Shown here piece after piece: positions 60,786 to 64,000 of a stretch of 64,000 nucleotides of DNA (its first letter is position 1; the number at the start of each line of letters is the position of its first letter). The stretch is taken from positions 18,034-82,033 of the forward strand of contig JAJRZA010000002.1 of NCBI GenBank assembly GCA_024275485.1, written 5' to 3'. This DNA comes from Candidatus Krumholzibacteriota bacterium. GTDB lineage: Bacteria > Krumholzibacteriota > Krumholzibacteriia > LZORAL124-64-63. A model generated the notes under the pieces. The model was given only the letters and a program-made list of their open reading frames with translations. It searched no databases and was not told where the DNA came from. The position numbers and the translations under genes were made by a program.

Positions 60786-61739
60786 CTATCTAACCTTGTC
60801 CACCTCGGCGCAAGTTTTCTTCACCGCGTTGACGGAGACCTTCAGGGCCTTCTTCTCGCCGGCATCCAGTTTGACCTTGATGATTTTTTCGATGCCGTTC
60901 TTGCCCAACACCACAGGCACGCCGACAAAGAGTTTCTTCACGCCGTACTCGCCCTGCAGATAGGCGGCCACCGGCAGGATCTTCTTTTTGTCGAAAGCGA
61001 TGGCTTCAATCATTTCCAAGGCACTGACGGCAGGGCTGACAAAGGCGGATCCACTGCCCAGCAGCTTGACCACTTCCCCACCGGCGGCCCGGGTGCGTTT
61101 CTCGATCTTGGCCAGCTTGGCCTTGGAGACGAACTGTTCCACGGGCAAACCATAGATACGGCAGGCGCTGCGGATGGGAACCATGGTATCGCCATGTCCG
61201 CCGAGCACCACCGCTTCGATGTTTTCCACCGATAGGCCGGCTTCCTGGGCCACGAAGTACTTGTAGCGGGCGCTGTCCAGCACACCGGCCATGCCCATGA
61301 TCTTGTTGGGCTTGAAACCGCCTTTTTTGAACAGCCTGTAAACGATGGCATCCAGAGGGTTGGCAATGGAGATCACAAAGGCGTCGGGGGCATATTTTTT
61401 GATACCCGCGGCAACGAAGTCGGTGATCTTCAGATTGATGGCCAACAACTCATCACGGCTGGGAAAAGTCCCGTCCGGGCGCATGGCCCGGGGTACACCG
61501 GCGGTGTTGATGATGAAATCCGCACCCTTGAGGATATCGTATTTCTTGCTGCCGATAACCCGCACGTCTTTGCCGTAAACCGGTGTGGCTTCGGCAATGT
61601 CCAGACACTTGCCCGCGGCAAAGTCGGGTTCCTTGACGTCGACCAAAGCGACCTCACGAGCCAATCCACGATGCACAATTTCCGATACGCACACGCCGCC
61701 GATATTTCCGCCACCGACGATTCCGATTTTGTTGATCAT
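60786..61739 (-). CDS. mdh: Malate/lactate dehydrogenase
   Basis: A 317-residue NAD-dependent dehydrogenase: IGIVGGGNIGG nucleotide motif, ALVDVKE end of beta-2 (NAD preference), NTAGVPR, SIANPLDAIVY, the catalytic His in GGHGDTMVP and the Asp/Arg in MAGVLDSARYK. The mobile loop PRAMRPDGTFPSRDELL is several residues longer than the usual PRKPGMSRDDLL of malate dehydrogenases, so malate rather than lactate is favoured but not certain. AAGGAGACC lies seven bases before the start. Confidence 0.85.
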   Translation of the reverse strand: MINKIGIVGGGNIGGVCVSEIVHRGLAREVALVDVKEPDFAAGKCLDIAEATPVYGKDVRVIGSKKYDILKGADFIINTAGVPRAMRPDGTFPSRDELLAINLKITDFVAAGIKKYAPDAFVISIANPLDAIVYRLFKKGGFKPNKIMGMAGVLDSARYKYFVAQEAGLSVENIEAVVLGGHGDTMVPIRSACRIYGLPVEQFVSKAKLAKIEKRTRAAGGEVVKLLGSGSAFVSPAVSALEMIEAIAFDKKKILPVAAYLQGEYGVKKLFVGVPVVLGKNGIEKIIKVKLDAGEKKALKVSVNAVKKTCAEVDKVR

Positions 61740-61767
61740 TGTCTGGTCTCCTTGCTGGAGGTTGACT

Positions 61768-61832
61768 GCATGACTTCGTTGCATGACTTCGTTGCATGAC
61801 AGAGCTGGATGACTGGGCTGGATGACTGGGCT
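61768..61832. repeat. 13-bp tandem repeats upstream of mdh
   Basis: Five adjacent 13-base units: GCATGACTTCGTT twice, GCATGACAGAGCT, then GGATGACTGGGCT twice. All share G-N-ATGAC. They lie 29-93 bases before the mdh start, in the region that should hold its promoter and leader. Confidence 0.75.
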
Positions 61833-61963
61833 GAATCCGCCCGAAAGCGGACATCACCGTTAATGCCTGGACGTTAACACTCGACGGTGCGGAATTCCAG
61901 AATATTCGCTAGTCTTATAGGCCACAATGTCAGTGGGGATTTCCAACATCATCCGGAGAAATA

Positions 61964-62572
61964 ATGCCAGGAAAACACGCAAACAACTGGGACAACCGTT
62001 ACGATGAGGATCGATTTTTCTACGGCGAGGCGCCCAACGATTTTGTAGCTCGTGAATTGCACAATCTGCCGACGGGCCGAGGGCTGTTTTTGGCGGAGGG
62101 AGAAGGGCGAAACGCCGCTTTTGCCGCTGGTTTGGGGCATGATGTGGTGGCGGTCGACAACAGCAAGATTGGACGACGCAAGGCCTTGGAGCTGGCTTCG
62201 CGGGCTGGCGTGCAAATTGAATATCGTTGCGAGGACATCATTGATTGGCGATGGGCTGACGAGAAATGGGATTTTGTGGTGCTGTGTTTTGCGCACATGG
62301 GGCCTGATGTGATGGGAGAGGTGCATCGGCGCGTGGTGAAGTGTTTGCGTCCGGCAGGGAAGGTGATTTTGGTTTCATTTGCGAAGAGTCAGTTTGGCAG
62401 GAAGTCGGGTGGGCCGCCGAGGTTGGAGTGGCTGCATGATGTGGAAATTTTGAGGGAGGAGTATGCCGGGGTCCGCTGGGAGAGGTTGGTGGAAGTGGAG
62501 GTTGAGCTGAGGGAGTCGATTGGGCATGTTGGGGATGCGATGGTTGTTGAAGGGGTTGGGGGAGTGGGTTAG
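61964..62572 (+). CDS. Class I SAM-dependent methyltransferase (TehB-like)
   Basis: A 202-residue protein. NNWDNRYDED and FFYGEAPNDF at the N-terminus and LFLAEGEGRNAAFAAGLGHDVVAVDNS as motif I/II fit the TehB/tellurite-resistance-like family; motif IV region is DFVVLCFAHMGPDV and motif VI is LRPAGKVILVSF. Substrate unknown. CGGAGAAATA precedes the ATG. The last third of the gene has an extreme shortage of C and ends in a run of G/T-rich codons. Confidence 0.85.
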   Translation: MPGKHANNWDNRYDEDRFFYGEAPNDFVARELHNLPTGRGLFLAEGEGRNAAFAAGLGHDVVAVDNSKIGRRKALELASRAGVQIEYRCEDIIDWRWADEKWDFVVLCFAHMGPDVMGEVHRRVVKCLRPAGKVILVSFAKSQFGRKSGGPPRLEWLHDVEILREEYAGVRWERLVEVEVELRESIGHVGDAMVVEGVGGVG

Positions 62573-62654
62573 GGTTGGGAGCAAATTCGAGATAACATTT
62601 GGTGGGCCAAGGGGTTTTGGGATGAAGGAACCTTGAACAAAAATTCGATTTCAA

Positions 62655-62684
62655 TTGACTTCAGGCATCGATAAAGAATAGAAT
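62655..62684 (+). promoter_or_regulatory. Sigma70-type promoter of the 62.8 kb gene pair
   Basis: TTGACT, an 18-base spacer and TAGAAT (each one mismatch from consensus). The leader would be about 115 bases and includes GCCGGT and ACCGGC as a possible stem-loop. Confidence 0.55.
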
Positions 62685-62805
62685 GCTCATGTATTCGCCA
62701 AAGAAGCCCGATATTTACAACCAGGATAATTTACAAGGCTTCCCGCCGGTTTCGCTCGAATCATGACCGGCTGCCCCAAGAAATTGGAGACTCCTGGAGA
62801 TGACT

Positions 62806-63150
62806 ATGAATAACTTCCGTGAAATGCCCTTTGTCAGGGCGCTGTTGGTGGCGCTTGTTGTTGTGGTTTGTTTTGGTGTTTTGGGAACGGGCGAGGCTTT
62901 TGCTAAGTATGAAATGCAGAATGGGCATGAGGGGGATCCGGATGATGGAATGGATGTTGTAGGTGGCGGAGGCGGTGAGGGTTATTCTGGAGATGACAGT
63001 GGGGATTTTGTTGTCATCTTTATTGAAATCAAGTGGGTTTCATTTGAAGGACAATTTTATCCAGTATTCTATTTTGATTCAGAGGGCATAGAACTTTTTT
63101 CTGTTTCAAATTTTTCCAAATCTTCTGAGTTGAAGTGGAGGAGAAAATGA
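62806..63150 (+). CDS. Small secreted protein of unknown function
   Basis: A 114-residue protein with a signal peptide (ends near AFAKYE) and a mature part with a Gly/Asp-rich stretch (DDGMDVVGGGGGEGYSGDDS) followed by short hydrophobic strands. Nothing recognised. The start at 62806 has GGAG six bases upstream; an ATG two codons earlier at 62800 has none at a useful distance. The stop overlaps the next start (ATGA), so the two genes are coupled. Confidence 0.7.
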   Translation: MNNFREMPFVRALLVALVVVVCFGVLGTGEAFAKYEMQNGHEGDPDDGMDVVGGGGGEGYSGDDSGDFVVIFIEIKWVSFEGQFYPVFYFDSEGIELFSVSNFSKSSELKWRRK

Positions 63151-64000
63151 GACTTCCTTTGGGCATCAATAGGTCTTTGCTCCACAACTTCGTAATTTCC
63201 AAAAAGGTCTTTGATCGTTCAGTTGAGCTTCATCTACATGAATGTTTTATTGAATCAAAATCTCATTTAGATGAAGCAATATTTTCTCCTATGAAGTTGG
63301 TAGAATCTGATACAGTACCCGCTGAACATTTTTGGACATTATATGCTGAAAACTTGTTTTTTCTAAAAGAATTTTCTTTATTGGATGCACTATTAATTGA
63401 CTTGGATGTCTGTAATTATAATGATTTTCCTGGACTATTTCTTGTGGGTTTGGCTGCGAGGTTGTCGGAAGGGAAATTTAGATTAGTAAAATCAGCTTGT
63501 ACAGAATTTATCAAAGAGAATATTAATCCAACAAATCCACTTGTCGCAGATTATTTATGCCTAAAAGGGCTTGCTGACTATCGCTTAGGTAATTCCGCTG
63601 ATGCGCTAAAAGCCTTGGAAATTTCCTATTCTCTTTTTTCACTCCACGAGGATTATGCAGGGCAGGGAAAGTCTGCCAACCGTTTGGGGTTGTTGTTCAG
63701 GAAACAAAGCCAATTCAGTGAATCGTCAGTATGGCTATTACGTGCATTGTCCGCCTATGAAGAACTCGGTATGGTCCGAAAACAATCCATGGCCCTCCTA
63801 AACCTAGGAGTAACCCACTACAAATCCGGCAACCTAAAAGCCGCCCACAAATCCCTGACAAAATCCCACCAAATAGGCGAAGACGGCAACTGGCCCCACC
63901 GCATGGTGTTCACCAACATCGCTCTCGGAAACGTCTACCGAATGAAGCGCCAGAAACAACGCGCCCGTCAGCATTTGCACACTGCATACACCCAGGCCCA
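63147..64000 (+). CDS. TPR protein, 3'-partial at the window edge
   Basis: An open frame from the ATG at 63147 (overlapping the previous stop) to the end of the window, at least 284 residues. The first 120 residues are mostly helical without clear repeats (LHLHECFIESKSHLDEAIF); from about residue 135 there are TPR-like helix pairs (YRLGNSADALKALEIS, LGLLFRKQSQFSESSVWLL, LGVTHYKSGNLKAAHKS). The first two thirds are AT-rich and the last part turns C/A-rich, unlike other genes here. A cytoplasmic regulatory or scaffold role is possible. Confidence 0.78.
   Translation, partial: MRLPLGINRSLLHNFVISKKVFDRSVELHLHECFIESKSHLDEAIFSPMKLVESDTVPAEHFWTLYAENLFFLKEFSLLDALLIDLDVCNYNDFPGLFLVGLAARLSEGKFRLVKSACTEFIKENINPTNPLVADYLCLKGLADYRLGNSADALKALEISYSLFSLHEDYAGQGKSANRLGLLFRKQSQFSESSVWLLRALSAYEELGMVRKQSMALLNLGVTHYKSGNLKAAHKSLTKSHQIGEDGNWPHRMVFTNIALGNVYRMKRQKQRARQHLHTAYTQA

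Noticed and set aside
60590..60793. A 67-codon plus-strand frame starting next to a TATAAT
   Set aside because: It runs through the mdh terminator and into the mdh gene, with no ribosome site or known family.

Overview
This window comes from a diderm (Gram-negative-type) bacterium of moderately high GC content. It encodes many lipoproteins with LxGC lipoboxes, Sec and Tat signal peptides, an outer-membrane patatin/barrel protein, a barrel-SppA fusion, and a secreted peptidase whose C-terminal domain resembles the FlgD-like domains common in the FCB group and neighbouring candidate phyla. It also carries an atypical (clade II style) nitrous-oxide reductase accessory cluster and a Gram-positive/mitochondrial style alpha2beta2 pyruvate dehydrogenase. 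I cannot name the species. An uncultured FCB-adjacent lineage is an inference from gene content only.

Layout. 0-8.1 kb: a tightly packed + strand nos cluster (two diheme cytochromes c, then NosB-, NosD-, NosG-, NosH-, NosF-, NosL- and NosY-like genes). nosZ is not in the window and may lie upstream. 8.1-12.7 kb, minus strand: a second nosD-like gene adjacent to an unknown exported protein, then a C69 dipeptidase. 12.8-21.3 kb: two small envelope proteins, an OmpR/histidine-kinase pair, TatD, HflK-HflC, an M20 amidohydrolase and a NarL-type regulator. 21.5-27.1 kb, minus strand: the pyruvate dehydrogenase operon (E1alpha, E1beta, E2, E3) with a lipoate-ligase-like gene at its end. 27.3-32.2 kb: ferritin, AlkD-like DNA repair, SDR, lipoprotein, phosphomannomutase. 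32.2-35.6 kb, minus strand: response regulator plus PAS kinase, and a radical SAM protein. 35.6-36.05 kb: an AT-rich non-coding stretch with strong plus-strand terminators and a possible small RNA. 36-41 kb: M29-like aminopeptidase, NYN-LOTUS protein, P-loop kinase, HPt protein, TPR protein.

41.3-48.7 kb, minus strand: an overlapping operon coding for a solute-binding lipoprotein, a membrane histidine kinase, an NtrC-type regulator and a beta-barrel/SppA fusion. 48.9-53.8 kb: patatin/BamA-type outer-membrane protein and a large TPR lipoprotein. 53.8-57.8 kb: a coupled + strand group (zinc-ribbon membrane protein, S9 peptidase, CPBP-like membrane protein, phosphodiester-glycosidase-like protein). 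57.8-61.7 kb, minus strand: a large M14 carboxypeptidase and a malate/lactate dehydrogenase with 13-bp tandem repeats upstream. 62-64 kb: a methyltransferase, a small secreted protein and an AT-rich TPR gene cut by the window edge.

Together the genes suggest a respiratory heterotroph that may reduce N2O (NosFY/NosL supporting copper-centre assembly, NosGH and the cytochromes supporting electron delivery), uses pyruvate through a lipoylated dehydrogenase complex, and has strong periplasmic proteolysis and two-component signalling. No CRISPR array, rRNA, convincing tRNA, insertion sequence or prophage was seen. Several hairpin and tandem repeat elements and the 35.8-36.0 kb RNA candidate are the least explained sequence features.
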